Positions 47,182 to 56,488 of a DNA stretch of 64,000 nt are shown in pieces. How positions within the stretch are numbered: position 1 is the first letter of the stretch; every line of letters begins with the position of its first letter. The stretch is taken from contig JAESII010000004.1 in the NCBI GenBank assembly GCA_016756725.1, forward strand, positions 558,001 to 622,000, written 5' to 3'. The position numbers and the translations under genes are program-made. Below the pieces are notes generated by a model. That model had not been told where the DNA came from. It saw only the letters and a program-made list of their open reading frames with translations, and ran no database searches. Source of the DNA: Synergistaceae bacterium (GTDB lineage: Bacteria > Synergistota > Synergistia > Synergistales > Aminithiophilaceae).

Positions 47182-47628
47182 TTATGAGCTTGATTTGCTA
47201 TGGCTCAGAAAATAGTCTTTGGCTATATTTCTCTTCTGTGATTCTCCCCAATACAAGAGGGTTTCTCCAAAGAACTGCCAATTCAGTGTCGGATTGCTGA
47301 ATCTGAGTAAGCGGCGCAGGTGTAGGATGTCCAGAGGGAATTCGGAGCGCAGAAGCTGAAAGAGTCGTTGCTCGGAAATCTTCTTTTCTCCCTGGGCCAG
47401 GCCTTGGCCCAGGGAAGGGGCCTGGGGGTGATGGCCTGCCCAGGGGAGCATGAAGATGACACGCTGCCATTGGGGCGTCGGGGGTGCCCCTTCGGGCAGA
47501 AGTCTGTAGAAGGCTCCGTGGAGGACAAGATCCTCTGGAAGGGACGCTCTTCGAATGTCGGCCTTGGGGCCGCTTTTCATTGCCTCGAAGGTGGTTTTTA
47601 TTCGGACGAAATCTATTTCTGATTTCAT
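47182..47628 (-). CDS. cse2: Cse2/Cas11 small subunit (Cas3 operon)
   Basis: 148 aa, helical. SGPKADIRRASLPEDLVLHGAFYRLLP and LRRLLRFSNPTLNWQFFGETLLYWGE fit the Cse2 family; it is shorter than the 189-aa copy of the other operon. It lies between cas8e and cas7 as expected for type I-E, with spacings of 33 and 19 bases. Holds the displaced strand in Cascade. Confidence 0.88.
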   Translation of the reverse strand: MKSEIDFVRIKTTFEAMKSGPKADIRRASLPEDLVLHGAFYRLLPEGAPPTPQWQRVIFMLPWAGHHPQAPSLGQGLAQGEKKISEQRLFQLLRSEFPLDILHLRRLLRFSNPTLNWQFFGETLLYWGESQKRNIAKDYFLSHSKSSS

Positions 47629-47661
47629 GAAGTAGCATGCCTCCTTTCGTTCGGTTTGATT

Positions 47662-49122
47662 TTATTCTTCAAGTGGTTTGCGTAAGTCCTTCATGGCCTT
47701 GGTCAGCGTTCTCTGTGTGATGGAGTAGGCCTTGAGCCCTTTGGGTTGGCTCAGGTAGGGTGTGGTCACTTCCTCGAAGATGTCGCGGCAGACCTGTTCC
47801 AATTTCTCGGCGAGATCAAGGCAAAAGGCCTTTTCCTCATCCCACTTGGTTTCCTGGAGGGACTGATGCATGAGGGCTTCCGTCCGCTGGAAGAAAAGAT
47901 CTCTTGCGTTGGCTTTAAAGCTTTTTCCGTTTTTCGAGCAGTTTTCCCCGAATCCGTAAAGTTTCTTCTCTAGCATTTCTCCATAGGCCAGAGCGAGTCG
48001 GACCCGGCCGTGAATGTCGTCAATGTGCTCGGGCCAGCCGGCCCCGATGGTGATCATGTCATGGTGGCGACGGGTGATGAGGGCCTGTTTGTTGGAATAG
48101 CCGCCGACGCTGAGAACGAGGGGGCTGTGGGGGGCGATCGCGCGGTAGTGCTGCAGGACCAGGGCCGGCTCCTTTTCGTCGCTGTCGATCATGATGTCGG
48201 AAAACCTGGCCCAGGGAGGGATGTCATTGCTATAGGTCACGGGGAACCATTTCTCCTTCGCCAGAACCCTCGGGCTGTGAGGATGAGGCCAAAGGGGGCC
48301 CTCAAGAGTGTAAGCAAATTTTCTTTTTCCAAAGAAGCGAACTCTCATCCCTGCCTCGGCTCCGCAGCCGCTGCAGGTGTCGCGCTCCCTTTCCCAGGAA
48401 AGCAGGAGGCTCGCCGGCTGCCAGAAAAGGCCTCGGACGAGTCCGATCCGAGAGGTGTTCAGCTTCTCGCCCGCGGTTATTTTGTCGACCCAGTTGGGCT
48501 CGTCGCGCCTTTGGTCGTTGTGGGAGGCGAATCTGTTTCGAATAAAATCGCTGGGCAGAATGTTTTGCCAGATCATGCGGCGGAGATCGGCGTCGAAGAC
48601 AAGCGTCGTGATGGGGTTGGCCTTTCTGAGAGGGTCCTTAAACCCTCCTCCGAAAGAGGGTGCTCCCGTTGCCTGGTTGAAAAGAGCGATGGCGGCACAG
48701 GAGGGGCAGAGGCACTGAATGTCATCTTTGTTGTTGAAGAGGCAGGCCGTTTCGTCCCCCTCGGGCAGGCCCGGGAGGAGTTTCTGGATGCCCGTGACGT
48801 TTTGGTCCTTCGCGTCTCGGTCCTGCATGAAGGGCGTCGTTTGATGATTCAGGTCGAACCATGACTTCTTTGCCTCGGCGGCACGGCGGTAACGGTCCCT
48901 GTCGAGAGGCTTCTCCAGGCGCAACAGGAGATTCCTGTCGTCTTCCGGTGTGAGGATGGCCTGAACCAGGCACACGAGGAGCTGCAGCGCGGCCATCTCC
49001 ATGTCGTCTCTTCTGTGGGAGAGGGCATAGGAGACGTCGCTGCACAGCAGCTCTTCGAGCGTGATCTGCTGTGGCTCGTCTCCGGCGGTTACGGGAACCC
49101 AGGGGTCTTCGAGAAGGTTCAT
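47662..49122 (-). CDS. cas8e: Cas8e (Cse1) large subunit (Cas3 operon)
   Basis: 486 aa from ATG 49122, coupled to cas3 by an ATGA overlap. NLLEDPWVPVTAGDEPQQITLEELL, LQLLVCLVQAIL, CPSCAAIALFNQATGAPSFGGGF and CSGCGAEAGMRV zinc-type cysteines identify Cse1. It reads the PAM and recruits Cas3. It is clearly different from the 547-aa copy at 35.7 kb. Confidence 0.92.
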   Translation of the reverse strand: MNLLEDPWVPVTAGDEPQQITLEELLCSDVSYALSHRRDDMEMAALQLLVCLVQAILTPEDDRNLLLRLEKPLDRDRYRRAAEAKKSWFDLNHQTTPFMQDRDAKDQNVTGIQKLLPGLPEGDETACLFNNKDDIQCLCPSCAAIALFNQATGAPSFGGGFKDPLRKANPITTLVFDADLRRMIWQNILPSDFIRNRFASHNDQRRDEPNWVDKITAGEKLNTSRIGLVRGLFWQPASLLLSWERERDTCSGCGAEAGMRVRFFGKRKFAYTLEGPLWPHPHSPRVLAKEKWFPVTYSNDIPPWARFSDIMIDSDEKEPALVLQHYRAIAPHSPLVLSVGGYSNKQALITRRHHDMITIGAGWPEHIDDIHGRVRLALAYGEMLEKKLYGFGENCSKNGKSFKANARDLFFQRTEALMHQSLQETKWDEEKAFCLDLAEKLEQVCRDIFEEVTTPYLSQPKGLKAYSITQRTLTKAMKDLRKPLEE

Positions 49123-51638
49123 CCTTTGCGTCTCACCCTTTCCAGGCCCCTTTCGGGGGAATAGCGGAGGGCTAAGGGGGTTGAGGCGGACCACCCCTCG
49201 CCTTCCGTGGTGACGGGAAGAAGATGGAATCCGTCGATATTTTCCAGTTTTGCCAGATACTTCTTCCAGCTAGCGGGGACCGTGATGGACTGGAGGTAGA
49301 CCACTTCGTGGGAGGAAGGATCGGGACGGATCGAGTCGAGGGCCGTCCCCGCGTCATCGAGGAGGTTTTGGGACCGGCCGTCGTAGGGGAGAAGGGTCAG
49401 GCTCGTCTCCCCGTCGCGGGTAAGGCCTGCGGTGTTTTCGTCCGTATCGGCAAGATCGAGGGCAGATTGAGACAGGATGTGAGCGGCAAAATTCCTGCCC
49501 TGTTGTCTGTTCTGCCAGTCCTCGTGGGCAGCCGAGATATTGTGGGGTTCTCCATCGCAGGGAGAATCGCCGTAGACGATCTCGATCCATTCCCGGTAGG
49601 CCTGAGGAAAGCGGATTGACGAAGTCCCTTCCAGGAGGTGGCGAGTGCGCCAGAGCAGGGCCGCATTGTCGTAGATGAGACAATGAAGGCCGAAGTCGTC
49701 TTCCGGAGGGGCCAGGACGAGAGCCCTCGGAAGGCCGTCCACGTGGAGAGCGCTGTGGCGATGGAGACGACCCAGCCGCTGAAAGAGGATGTCGACGGGG
49801 CAGAGTTGGGAGACCATGAAGTCGGAATCCAGATCGAGGCTCTGTTCCGCGACCTGGGTGGCGACCAGGATGCGGCCCTGCCCCGCTCTCCGGTCGGGGC
49901 CGTAGTTTTTCACGACCGATTCCTCGATGCGGGAGCGGTCTTTGAAGGTGTACCGGGCGTGGAAGAGGTCGACGGGGACTTCGGCCCTTGCTCGCAGTTT
50001 TTCCGCAATCGCCTGGGCGTGATCCACGAGGTTGCAGATGACAGCTACGGTCTGTCCTTGGGCGGCCTCGGTGATGAGCCTGTCGTAGACGCTTTCGTCA
50101 GGAAGGGCCTCCTGGCCTCGGTGGACATCGATGTGGACGGTTCGTTCCGGCGTCGGGTCGTCGGGAACGAGGAAACGGCTCTCTTCGGCTGTGGCGAGTG
50201 AGAGGAGAGGGTAGGGAGCGGGATCGCCGGGAGAGACCTCTTTCCCGTTCCAGTTTCGGAGAAGTTCCTGCAATCTCCGGGCCTGGAGCGTGGCCGAGAG
50301 GAGTATGGCGCAGCCCCCTGCCTTGCGGTGCTGCTCAAGGACATCGTCCATGAGGCCGTTCATGTAGCTGTCGTAGGCGTGGACTTCATCGACGATAAGG
50401 ACGCTGCGGGAGATGGCGAAGGACCGAACGAAGCCGTGCCGGACGGGCAGGGCGCTCAGGAGGATCTGATCCAAGGTGCAGACGCCGATCTGACCCAGGA
50501 GGGCTCGCTTCTTGCCGGCCGTAAGCCAGCGGGAACACTGGGCCGCGCCGTCTTCAGGCGGGGCGGAAGAGCCCCGTTCGACGAGGGATTGAAACCCCCT
50601 GTTGAATCGTGATTTCCCGTGAGCCAGGACGACGTTGGCCGATTCGGGGAAGAGAAGAGGGGCGACCTTCTGCAGGCGATCGAACATGGCGTTGGCCGTG
50701 GCCTGAGTGGGGAGAGCGAAAAGGATCGAATCAGCCCGGTCTTCGGCCAGCCACTGCGAGGCGAGGGAGAGGGCCGCTTCCGTTTTTCCCGACCCTGTCG
50801 GGGCTTCCATGACGGCCAGAAGAGGAGCGGCGATGCCGGGGCCGGAAGAGGCGACTTTCTGGATTCCCCGGGGCGATCGGGAAGGGAAAAGGCCGGCCAT
50901 TCCGTGAAGGCCCGATCGGCTGCGGACGAGTCCGCATTCGGTCAGGGCCCGGTCGGCGGCTTCAAGGCGACTTTGCAGATAGTCCTGGGGTTCCCTGTTG
51001 GCCGGACAGTGGGGAAACCATGTTTCGTTCGAGGCGATCCAATCGCAGACGGAACAAAAGCCGTAGAGGCCATCGGGGGGGTCTTCGGCGGGCCACTGCT
51101 CGTCTGTGTCGGGCAAGAAGAGTCCGCGCGCCAGAGAAATCAGGGTCTGCCGGGTTTTTTGGTCTCTTTGTTGCCAGAGGGCAGGAGCATAAGAACGAGA
51201 AACGTTTCGAAGGGAGCCGATTTGCAGAGAGCCGTGATGGGCGGCGACGGCCCTCATCCAGAGATGGGGAATGTCGGAGTAAGTCATTTGCCGGTCTCTG
51301 TCGAACCACTGGAGGCCTGCTGCTCCGTGAGGGTATTCTCGGCTTTGGATTTTTGGGAGATCGGTTAGATCCTGTGCCGGATAAAGTTTGCCGAGGAGGT
51401 TCGGTGCTTTCGCCTGAAAGCGAATGTCGGCCTTGCCAAGGTCGTGAAGGAAGAGAAAGAAAAGGATCCAGGCAAGCTGGTGATCGGTTCTGAGAGCTCT
51501 CTGTAGGGCGGGGCTTTTGTTCAGCCACCTTTGCCCCACGGTGACGGTGTCCAGGCTGTGGTAAATCAGCGGGTGCCACGAGTCGTCGCCTGTTTTTCCC
51601 CAGTAGAGGAAGCTTTCGTTAATGATTGCCGAAGTCAT
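49119..51638 (-). CDS. cas3: Cas3 HD nuclease-helicase
   Basis: 839 aa from ATG 51638, which follows GGAGG by 8 bases; an in-frame ATG 15 bases upstream has no site of its own. The HD nuclease comes first: His27, then LHDLGKAD with His65-Asp66 and HHGS near residue 134. The superfamily-2 helicase follows: Walker A APTGSGKTEAA at 279-289, DEVHAYD at 417-423, SATL at 448-451 and QLCPVDILFQRLGRLHRH in the second domain. It unwinds and degrades Cascade-marked DNA. First gene of the complete type I-E operon. Confidence 0.95.
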   Translation of the reverse strand: MTSAIINESFLYWGKTGDDSWHPLIYHSLDTVTVGQRWLNKSPALQRALRTDHQLAWILFFLFLHDLGKADIRFQAKAPNLLGKLYPAQDLTDLPKIQSREYPHGAAGLQWFDRDRQMTYSDIPHLWMRAVAAHHGSLQIGSLRNVSRSYAPALWQQRDQKTRQTLISLARGLFLPDTDEQWPAEDPPDGLYGFCSVCDWIASNETWFPHCPANREPQDYLQSRLEAADRALTECGLVRSRSGLHGMAGLFPSRSPRGIQKVASSGPGIAAPLLAVMEAPTGSGKTEAALSLASQWLAEDRADSILFALPTQATANAMFDRLQKVAPLLFPESANVVLAHGKSRFNRGFQSLVERGSSAPPEDGAAQCSRWLTAGKKRALLGQIGVCTLDQILLSALPVRHGFVRSFAISRSVLIVDEVHAYDSYMNGLMDDVLEQHRKAGGCAILLSATLQARRLQELLRNWNGKEVSPGDPAPYPLLSLATAEESRFLVPDDPTPERTVHIDVHRGQEALPDESVYDRLITEAAQGQTVAVICNLVDHAQAIAEKLRARAEVPVDLFHARYTFKDRSRIEESVVKNYGPDRRAGQGRILVATQVAEQSLDLDSDFMVSQLCPVDILFQRLGRLHRHSALHVDGLPRALVLAPPEDDFGLHCLIYDNAALLWRTRHLLEGTSSIRFPQAYREWIEIVYGDSPCDGEPHNISAAHEDWQNRQQGRNFAAHILSQSALDLADTDENTAGLTRDGETSLTLLPYDGRSQNLLDDAGTALDSIRPDPSSHEVVYLQSITVPASWKKYLAKLENIDGFHLLPVTTEGEGWSASTPLALRYSPERGLERVRRKG

Positions 51639-51708
51639 TCTGAGAACCTCCATGCTTAAACAGAAAAGGCAATGACAGGATTTGGTAAAGACAAATCAAC
51701 GCGAATTT

Positions 51709-51714
51709 ATTATA
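51709..51714 (-). promoter_or_regulatory. -10 box of the cas3-cas2 operon
   Basis: A perfect TATAAT on the minus strand about 70 bases before cas3, in an A+T-rich stretch. No clear -35 hexamer is present. Confidence 0.5.
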
Positions 51715-51839
51715 CACCATGATGAGAAGGAAAAAGGTGGTTTTCCCGTTAAGGTTTCTCCGGGCCTGGTGTTGACGGGGAAGGTGTTTCCTGCTCTATG
51801 GCCTGATCATGAGATTGTTTCACTACGTACCTGCAGTAT

Positions 51840-51867
51840 CAGGGGCAGCCCCATCGGGCTGCCCCTG
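51840..51867. terminator. Perfect 12-bp hairpin between symporter and cas3 genes
   Basis: CAGGGGCAGCCC pairs with GGGCTGCCCCTG around a CATC loop. It lacks a T-run on either strand. It follows the symporter gene's stop (minus strand) by about 40 bases and probably ends that transcript. Confidence 0.5.
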
Positions 51868-51908
51868 TGGCCTGTCCTGTGCAAGTGCCTTTGAAAATGA
51901 AGTGAGGC

Positions 51909-53120
51909 TCACACCTCGTGATTCAGCTCTCCCTCGGTGCGGGCCACGACGGTGGCCACGCAGGCATCGCCGGTGATGTTCAGGGCCGTCCGGGCCATGT
52001 CGAGGACGGCGTCGATGCCCGCCAGAAGGGCCACGCCCTCCATGGGCAGGCCCGCCTGGGTGACGACGAGAGTGAGCATGATCAGGCCCGCTCCGGGGAC
52101 TCCGGCCGTGCCCACCGAGGCCAGGGTGGCGGTGACGATGATGCCCGCCTGGGCTCCCAGAGAGAGGTCGATGCCGAAGGCCTGGGCGATGAAGAGGGCG
52201 CAGACGCCCTGGTAGAGGGCCGTGCCGTCCATGTTGATCGTCGCGCCCAGGGGCAGGACGAAGGAGGTGATCTTCTCCGAGACGCCCAGGTTGTCCTGGC
52301 TGCAGCGCATCGTCACGGGCAGGGTGGCCGAGCTGGAACGGGTGACGAAGGCCGTCAGGCTCGCCTCCTGGATGCCCCGGAAAAACCAGACGGGTGTTTT
52401 GTGCGTCACCAGGGAGACGAGGCCCGAATAGACGACCACGGCGTGGATGAGGCAGCCGAGGTAGATGGCGCCGATGACCTTGGCGAAGGGGGCCATGACG
52501 GAAAGACCGTAGCGCGAGACGGTGACGGCGATGAGGGCAAAGACGCCGTAAGGGGCGAAGGCCATGACGAGGGTTGTGACCTTGTACATCGTCTCGGCGA
52601 TGGCGTCCATCACGGCCAGGACGGGCTTGCCCTTCTCTCCGGCCAGGACGGCGGCGATGCCGAAGAAGATAGCGAAGACGATGATCTGCAACATCTTTCC
52701 CTGGGCCAGGGCCTGGATGGGGTTGGAGGGGAACATGTCCAGGATGACTTCCTTCAGCGCCGGGGCGGCCCGGCCTTCGGCGGCGACGGCTCCCTCGATG
52801 GCCATGCCCGCGCCGGGCTGGATGAGGTGGCCCATGGAAAGGCCGATGACGATGGCCAAGGCCGTCGTCACCATGTAAATCAACACCGTCTTCACGCCGA
52901 TCCGTCCCAGGGCCTTGGGGTCTCCCAGGGAGGCGACGCCGACGACGAGGCTGGAAAAGACAAGGGGCACGATGAGCATCTGCAGAAGGGTGATAAAGAT
53001 CTTCCCAATCGGTTCCACGACGGCGACTTTGGGGCCCAAAAGGGCTCCGGCCAGGACGCCCAGGACAAAACCGGCCGTGATTTTCCAGATCAAGGGCACC
53101 TTCTTTTTCGCTTCCACCAT
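51909..53120 (-). CDS. Dicarboxylate/amino acid:cation symporter (DAACS)
   Basis: 403 aa from ATG 53120 after AGGAGGAG. Typical GltP/DctA features: LLQMLIVPLVFSSLVVGVASLGD, ATLPVTMRCSQDNLGVS (serine-rich hairpin region SSSATLP), PLGATINMDGTALYQGVCALFIAQ, and GVPGAGLIMLTLV. It imports glutamate, aspartate or C4-dicarboxylates with Na+ or H+. It stands alone. Three TTGTCGGA-type elements lie around its promoter. Confidence 0.92.
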   Translation of the reverse strand: MVEAKKKVPLIWKITAGFVLGVLAGALLGPKVAVVEPIGKIFITLLQMLIVPLVFSSLVVGVASLGDPKALGRIGVKTVLIYMVTTALAIVIGLSMGHLIQPGAGMAIEGAVAAEGRAAPALKEVILDMFPSNPIQALAQGKMLQIIVFAIFFGIAAVLAGEKGKPVLAVMDAIAETMYKVTTLVMAFAPYGVFALIAVTVSRYGLSVMAPFAKVIGAIYLGCLIHAVVVYSGLVSLVTHKTPVWFFRGIQEASLTAFVTRSSSATLPVTMRCSQDNLGVSEKITSFVLPLGATINMDGTALYQGVCALFIAQAFGIDLSLGAQAGIIVTATLASVGTAGVPGAGLIMLTLVVTQAGLPMEGVALLAGIDAVLDMARTALNITGDACVATVVARTEGELNHEV

Positions 53121-53142
53121 AAGATCTCCTCCTTTTTTTCTT

Positions 53143-53243
53143 TCCGACAAAAGGGAAAGGGCACCTGAAAAATGAAGGACAAGTTCATTATAGCCAAAGT
53201 TTGTCGGAGATGACCAGTCTTTTTGCCTTGAAATCTTGTCGGA
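53143..53243 (-). promoter_or_regulatory. Promoter region of symporter with three TTGTCGGA elements
   Basis: TATAAT on the minus strand at 53192-53187. The octamer TTGTCGGA occurs at 53201-53208 and 53236-53243, and its inverse TCCGACAA at 53143-53150. Repeats flanking the -10 box suggest a regulator site; no regulator is adjacent. Confidence 0.35.
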
Positions 53244-53332
53244 AAAGGAGGCCGGTGCCATGATGTATCCAACTGAGATTTTCCTATGATTATTCCTTCG
53301 CGATCCCTCGCGAAGAAGGAAAGAGGGGGCCC

Positions 53333-53903
53333 TTGTTGTTGCCCCAAGGAGCCGCCGAAAAGGAAAAACAATCTCCGCCTCATGGGACTGGTCATGATCG
53401 CCGTGACCTGCGCGACACCGTCCCGGAAAAGCTCACTTATGCCAGGCTCTACCGCCCCTACAGCTGGATCGTCGCCTTTGAACGGTGGTTTCACGGCAGA
53501 GACCGCAGGCTCCTCGAGGCCGAGGCCGATGAGGATTCCCTGACGGGGGCCCTCTCCCGTCGGGCCGCAGAGCGGGATCTGGCCCGGAAGTTCGCGGCCT
53601 TTGCGGAAGGGGCCGTGGCCCCGGCGGTCATGCTCTTTGACCTGGACGGTTTCAAGGATGTCAACGACAGCTACGGTCACGACAGCTACGGTCACGACAG
53701 CTACGACATCGTCCTCCGGGGGCTCGTCGCCACCCTTCGCAAGACCTTGAGACAGACCGATTCCACCTACCTACCGCTGGGGCGGCGACAAGTTTCTCCT
53801 CCTCTGCCGGGGGCTTCGTCCCGAAAACGCCCAAAGACGGGCCGATCAAGGCCTTTACCGGGCCAAGAGGGAAGGCAGAAACCGTGCTATCCTGGAAGCC
53901 TAA
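53333..53903 (+). pseudogene. GGDEF diguanylate-cyclase domain, decayed
   Basis: LYRPYSWIVAFERW, then EDSLTGALSRRAAERDL and VMLFDLDGFKDVND are a GGDEF N-terminal half. The next codons contain a 15-base unit (GACAGCTACGGTCAC) repeated at 53665-53708, making an internal triplication. A frameshift near 53770 follows; in the other frame the signature reads WGGDKF, then a deletion leads to the family's ADQGLYRAKREGRNRAI end and TAA at 53901-53903. No start codon with a ribosome site is seen and the signature motif is altered, so the gene is dead. Confidence 0.7.
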
Positions 53904-53932
53904 CGCCTTTCGGGAATCGAGTTGAGGCTCTG

Positions 53933-55279
53933 ATGAAGATCAGCCTGACCGGTATCGCCGGAGGGGGAAAGACGGTCTTTCTCACGGCCCTTCTCTGGCA
54001 TCTGATGGAAATCGATTCGGGTCAGCTCTTCCCCGTGCGGGAGGGGTTCTGCCACTTTCGGGAACGTCCTGTCCGGGGCAAGGGGTGCGCGCCCTTTCCC
54101 CTGGACCGCCACCGCGACGCCCTGGCCCGGCGGGGGATCTGGCCCGAAAAGACCGTCGACTGCCACCGCTACAGCTGCGAAATCGACCGGGGCGGCTCTC
54201 TGTCGCTGCTGGGCCGCCTCAGGCGGAGGCTTGCCCTCTCCCGGCGGAAGCTCGACTTTTTCGATTTCCCCGGCGAGCGGATCGCCGACGGTGCCATCGC
54301 CTCCTTCGACGACTATGGCCAATGGTCCGATCACATGCTCGACCACTTCCGCAGTCATTCCGATTATGCCGAGGCCGTCGCGCCCTACTTCCGTCTCCTC
54401 CAGGAGCTGGAATCAGGCGACGGCGGGCCGGAGCCGCTGGAGCGGATTGCCCTGACCTACCGGGAGACGCTGGCCCGGCTCATCCACGGCTACCGGCCCC
54501 TCATCGCCCCGTCGATCTTTCTCCTCGATGAAAAAGGGGGACGGGCCCCCAAGGTCTCCGTCGACGAGCTCGCCCGGACGCGCCTCTGCGGCCTCGAAGG
54601 GGCTCCCTTCGCCCCCCTGCCCCCGTCGGTGCGGGCCCGTCTTTCCGGAGCTGAGGCCATGGCGGCCCACTACGGGGCCTACAGGGCCGAGATGATCCTG
54701 CCCCTCTTCCGCGAGATCGGGACCTCCGAGGCCCTCATCGTCCTCGTCGACATTCCCTCCATCCTGGCCGGAGGTGTGGGTCGCTACAACGACAACAGGC
54801 AGATCATCCTCGATCTTTTCGACGTCCTCCGTCCCGATTCGTCCCTGGGGGCGCGGATCTGGCGGCTTCTTACCCTGGGCCGGGGCAGCCTGAAGAAGGT
54901 GGCCTTCGTCGCCTCCAAGGCCGATCTCGTCGATCCGGAAGACATCGCCTCGGGCCGCCTCGAATCGCTGCTGCGCCAGATGACCTCCCGCGCCCGGGCC
55001 ATGCTTCCCGAGGCCCGCTTCGGCTGGTTCGCCGCCAGCGCCGTCCGTTCCACCCGATGCGGCGGCGCTCCGGGGCGCCTCATCGGACGCCTCGCCTACG
55101 GCAACCCCGAGAGGCTCGAAAAGGAGTTCGACGTGCCCCCCCTTCCCGAGACCTGGCCCGACGACTGGCAGGCCGGAACCTATCCCTTCCAGGCCGTCTA
55201 TCCCGACGTGCCCCGCAATCTTCAGAACCCGCCGCCCCACCTGGGGCTGGACCGGATCGTCCGTTTCCTGCTTTCGTGA
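53933..55279 (+). CDS. YcjX-family P-loop ATPase (DUF463)
   Basis: 448 aa. The P-loop GIAGGGKTVFLTALL is at residues 7-21, FFDFPGERIADG follows as the Walker-B-like segment, and KKVAFVASKADLV is a GTPase-type specificity motif. Length and order match the YcjX family, which in E. coli pairs with YcjF under stress control. The role is thought to be membrane-associated but is not known. The same frame continues upstream into the dead GGDEF gene; I start at ATG 53933, where the YcjX fold begins. Confidence 0.85.
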   Translation: MKISLTGIAGGGKTVFLTALLWHLMEIDSGQLFPVREGFCHFRERPVRGKGCAPFPLDRHRDALARRGIWPEKTVDCHRYSCEIDRGGSLSLLGRLRRRLALSRRKLDFFDFPGERIADGAIASFDDYGQWSDHMLDHFRSHSDYAEAVAPYFRLLQELESGDGGPEPLERIALTYRETLARLIHGYRPLIAPSIFLLDEKGGRAPKVSVDELARTRLCGLEGAPFAPLPPSVRARLSGAEAMAAHYGAYRAEMILPLFREIGTSEALIVLVDIPSILAGGVGRYNDNRQIILDLFDVLRPDSSLGARIWRLLTLGRGSLKKVAFVASKADLVDPEDIASGRLESLLRQMTSRARAMLPEARFGWFAASAVRSTRCGGAPGRLIGRLAYGNPERLEKEFDVPPLPETWPDDWQAGTYPFQAVYPDVPRNLQNPPPHLGLDRIVRFLLS

Positions 55280-55322
55280 GACCGCAAGGCCCCGCCGGGG
55301 GCCCTGAGAGGGGAGAAAGACC

Positions 55323-56474
55323 ATGACCCAAGACGAGAGGCACGATCATCTCGGTGACCCCCTGGCCGGCCCGACCCGGGCGGCCGCCGGCGCCTCGCGC
55401 CGCGACGGCGATTCGGGCCTGGGCGTTCCCGAATTTGCCGCTCAGGGGGCCCGCACCCTCTCGGCGGAGGAGACGGAAGTCCACAGAAAGGCCCTTGATG
55501 ACGCGGCGGCCCGGGAGGCCGAAGAGCTCCTGGCCGGCCTCGAAGAAGACGAGGGCTGGCTCCTGCCCCGGCCCCTCCGGCGCCTGGCCACGGGCCTTCT
55601 TCTCGTCGCCGAGGCGCTGCTGGGGCTCTTCCTCACGACCCAGACCGTCCGCTTCCTGGCGGACCTCTCCTCCCTGCCTCAAGGCTACCGTTATCCGGCC
55701 ATCGGCCTGGCCCTGCTTTTCGGCTCCGTCCTGGCCGTGGCCTTCGTCGCCCTCCTGAGGGCCATCTTCCGCCTCCGCCGTGCCCCTCAGATCCGGCTTC
55801 GGGCGCTTGCCATCCTGGCCGAACGGCGCGATCTCCAGCAGGTCGCCCGCCGCAAGGAGGAAGAGGCCCGCAGAAGGCTCCAGGCCTACCTGCGGTTCTT
55901 CCCCCTGGAGGGGAGGGGCCGCCGACGCCTCGTGGCGGCGGGCTTTCCCCAGTCGACCCTGCCGCGCCTCGACGAGATGAAAGCCCGCCTGCTCGACGAA
56001 GACCGGCCCCTGAAGGCGGCCGACTGGATCGACGATTTCACCCGAGGCTTTCAGACCCTCCTTGACGAAACCGCCGAGGCCCGCGTCAAAAGTCACGCCA
56101 GGCGGGTGGCCGTCGGCACGGCGGCCTCGCCCGTCGGCATCGTCGACCAGGCCATCGTCCTCTTCGGCTGCACGGCCATGGTCAAAGACCTCTTTGTCCT
56201 CTACAACCTCCGTCCCGCCATGGGCCAGACGGCCCTCATCCTGGGCCGAAGCATCGTCCTCACCTACCTCAGCGGCCTGGCCGGCGAAGTCACGGAAAAG
56301 GCCGCCGACACCCTCCTCGGTTCCGCCGAGGGTGCGGCCGACGAGGGCCTCGGCGCCCTCACGGGCACTCTGGGCAAGGCCTTCAGCGCCAGGGCCGCCG
56401 AGGCCAGCCTCAACGCCCTCCTCCTCTGGCGCCTGGGCAAGCGGGTCATCACCCTCCTTCAGCCCGTGCGCTGA
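55323..56474 (+). CDS. YcjF-family membrane protein (DUF697)
   Basis: 383 aa. Two membrane helices after residue ~90 (ATGLLLVAEALLGLFLTTQTV; IGLALLFGSVLAVAFVALL), a long charged segment, and a C-terminal DUF697 domain with ASPVGIVDQAIVLFGCTAMVKDLF. Forms a conserved gene pair with the preceding YcjX, 43 bases away. Function unknown; probably the membrane partner of the ATPase. Start ATG follows GAGGGGAGA. Confidence 0.85.
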   Translation: MTQDERHDHLGDPLAGPTRAAAGASRRDGDSGLGVPEFAAQGARTLSAEETEVHRKALDDAAAREAEELLAGLEEDEGWLLPRPLRRLATGLLLVAEALLGLFLTTQTVRFLADLSSLPQGYRYPAIGLALLFGSVLAVAFVALLRAIFRLRRAPQIRLRALAILAERRDLQQVARRKEEEARRRLQAYLRFFPLEGRGRRRLVAAGFPQSTLPRLDEMKARLLDEDRPLKAADWIDDFTRGFQTLLDETAEARVKSHARRVAVGTAASPVGIVDQAIVLFGCTAMVKDLFVLYNLRPAMGQTALILGRSIVLTYLSGLAGEVTEKAADTLLGSAEGAADEGLGALTGTLGKAFSARAAEASLNALLLWRLGKRVITLLQPVR

Positions 56475-56488
56475 CCCTTCCTGTCGGT

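Noticed and set aside
53333-55279. A single frame joining the GGDEF remnant and YcjX as one fused protein
   Set aside because: The GGDEF part is frameshifted and only runs into the YcjX frame by chance; the YcjX family begins at 53933 with normal length.
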